Shown in pieces: positions 63,429-64,000 of a stretch of 64,000 nucleotides of DNA (position 1 is its first letter; every line of letters starts with the position of its first letter). Where the stretch lies: NCBI GenBank assembly GCA_900547475.1, contig URGW01000019.1:3344-67343 (forward strand), in the 5' to 3' direction. This DNA is from an uncultured Clostridium sp. (lineage in GTDB: Bacteria > Bacillota > Clostridia > Clostridiales > Clostridiaceae). The position numbers and the translations under genes were made by a program. A model generated the notes under the pieces. That model saw only the letters and a list, made by a program, of their open reading frames with translations. It did not search any database and was not told the DNA's origin.

Positions 63429-63779
63429 ATGATAAAAAAATTAAGTGTTGCAATTATAGTTATTATGTTTTTAATAACGTCAACAACAATAGTAGATGCT
63501 AGTGTTATAAGCTATAAAAATCAACCTCCAAAGGCTGATATTTATAAAGAGGGTATATACCACTTTTCTCAAAGTTCTGGGAGTAAGATGACTTTAAAAT
63601 TAGAAACTCCTAACGAGCCTATGATTTTGATGATTATAGAAAATGATAGTAGATCTTTAAAGTATTATGTAGAGTTTACTAAAGATTCACCTAAAGTTGA
63701 AATAACATTAACAAAACCAATATCAGAGCATACCACAGCTATTTTAGGAAATGGTGAACTTGCATTTACTTATGAATAA
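63429..63779 (+). CDS. Small secreted protein of unknown function
   Basis: A 116-residue protein with a clear Sec signal peptide (MIKKLSVAIIVIMFLITSTT ending near VDASV) and a mature part of about 90 residues. The mature part looks like an all-beta domain (MTLKLETPNEPMILMIIEND, YYVEFTKDSPKVEITL). It has no cysteine, so it is not a lipoprotein. I do not recognise the family; it may be a small wall or surface protein. Ribosome site GAAAGGA is further upstream than usual. It ends close to a strong terminator. Confidence 0.7.
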   Translation: MIKKLSVAIIVIMFLITSTTIVDASVISYKNQPPKADIYKEGIYHFSQSSGSKMTLKLETPNEPMILMIIENDSRSLKYYVEFTKDSPKVEITLTKPISEHTTAILGNGELAFTYE

Positions 63780-63810
63780 ATATTTTTTAATAGAAATTAA
63801 AACTAAAATG

Positions 63811-63856
63811 AAGGGGTTGTATCAAAATTTATTTTGATACAGCCCCTTATTTTTAT
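63811..63856 (+). terminator. Strong terminator before the IS200-like element
   Basis: AAGGGGTTGTATCAAAAT (63811-63828) pairs with ATTTTGATACAGCCCCTT (63831-63848) with one G-U pair, then ATTTTTATTTTT. It can serve the small secreted protein gene and would shield the neighbouring insertion element. Confidence 0.85.
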
Positions 63857-63902
63857 TTTTTACATATACATCAAAAGTCATCATAAGATGGTTCCGGAAA
63901 GC

Positions 63903-63920
63903 TTCTAGCGGTGAGTAGAA
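63903..63920 (+). other. Subterminal hairpin of the insertion sequence left end
   Basis: TTCTA (63903-63907) pairs with TAGAA (63916-63920) around loop GCGGTGAG. IS200/IS605 transposases recognise such subterminal hairpins in single-stranded ends. Confidence 0.5.
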
Positions 63921-63928
63921 ATTAAAAA

Positions 63929-63984
63929 ACCTCCGTTGTAAAATTATAGTAGGTTTGCCGACCACAACTATAATACAAGGAGGT
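63929..63984 (+). promoter_or_regulatory. Hairpin sequestering the tnpA ribosome site
   Basis: ACCTCC-TTGTA-ATTATAGT (63929-63950, with a bulged G and A bases) pairs with ACTATAAT-TACAA-GGAGGT (63967-63984). The AAGGAGGT ribosome site, 7 bases before the ATG at 63992, is inside the stem. This should strongly limit transposase translation. Confidence 0.7.
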
Positions 63985-63991
63985 ATCCAAT

Positions 63992-64000
63992 ATGGATAAT
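63992..64000 (+). CDS. tnpA: Start of a transposase gene (probable TnpA of IS200), 3' truncated
   Basis: Only the first three codons, MDN, are inside the window. The start is identified by AAGGAGGT 7 bases upstream within a sequestering hairpin. MDN followed by a SLxHTxWN-type sequence is common in clostridial IS200 TnpA proteins, so the window probably ends just before that motif. This is inference from the layout. Confidence 0.45.

Larger units (their letters stand above)
63862..64000 (+). mobile_element. Left end of an IS200/IS605-like insertion sequence (truncated by the window)
   Basis: After the T-rich run the sequence changes character: a subterminal hairpin at 63903-63920, then a long stem that buries a strong ribosome site, then an ATG followed by GAT AAT. 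This layout matches the left end of IS200-type elements, in which tnpA is translationally silenced. The exact left boundary is uncertain (about 63858-63870). The rest of the element lies outside the window. Confidence 0.6.

Overview
The window is chromosomal DNA of a low-GC, spore-forming anaerobic Firmicute, most likely a Clostridium sensu stricto relative. The evidence is the very AT-rich sequence, strong GGAGG ribosome sites, TTGACA/TATAAT-type promoters, an FeFe hydrogenase, a hydroxylamine reductase (hybrid cluster protein), a PPi-type phosphofructokinase, a GerMN/LysM germination-type protein and Firmicute gene layouts (class II galT, YceG/TelA/TerD genes, ECF transporter). No rRNA or tRNA gene, CRISPR array or prophage was seen. 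The only mobile DNA recognised is the left end of an IS200/IS605-like element at the last bases.

Layout. 1-3538: 3' part of a ROK regulator followed by galT and galK (Leloir pathway; galM lies apart at 18002). 3844-8105: a SAM-hydrolase-like (DUF62) gene, an ECF transporter S component, a fused double EcfA ATPase and EcfT, with a promoter carrying PurR-box-like sequences. 8314-14735: polysaccharide deacetylase, a two-component system with an attached unknown surface protein, a small zinc-ribbon protein, and an LCP-family wall ligase. 15028-19063: cytosolic type I pullulanase with a cre-like site, a nucleotidyltransferase-fold protein, and galM. 19090-22184 (minus): a zinc uptake operon znuA-znuC-znuB-zur. 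22478-28594: a purine permease with PurR-like boxes, then a MarR regulator divergent from a heterodimeric ABC exporter, with two near-identical palindromic operators.

28669-40268: GerMN/LysM protein, CarD-family regulator, FeFe hydrogenase, a very large beta-propeller histidine kinase lacking a receiver, a Crp/Fnr regulator and hcp, then a SUV3-like helicase. A perfect 36-bp palindrome between the Crp/Fnr gene and hcp looks like an operator built into a terminator. 40388-54522: a PilZ-controlled glycosyltransferase (minus) divergent from a complete tellurite-resistance-type (Ter) stress island: HpcH/citrate-lyase-like enzyme, PRTase-TRSP, StiP-PELOTA, HAD phosphatase, YceG, TelA with a repetitive N-terminus, three TerD paralogues and a PMCA-type calcium ATPase. 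The first four genes look like a small-molecule (nucleoside-like) biosynthetic module feeding the TerD/TelA stress proteins.

54590-64000: ABC-F protein, a DUF4397 protein paired with an Asn-rich protein, a class V aminotransferase, a 450-bp gene-free gap filled by two different long fold-back structures, PPi-phosphofructokinase, MntP-type manganese exporter, a dicarboxylate/amino-acid symporter, a small secreted protein, and finally the IS200-like left end, whose ribosome site is sequestered in a hairpin.

The points most worth following are the Ter metabolite module, the purine-box link between SAM hydrolase and an ECF transporter, the hcp palindrome and the fold-back pair. All function calls come from motif recognition by eye; no database search was run.
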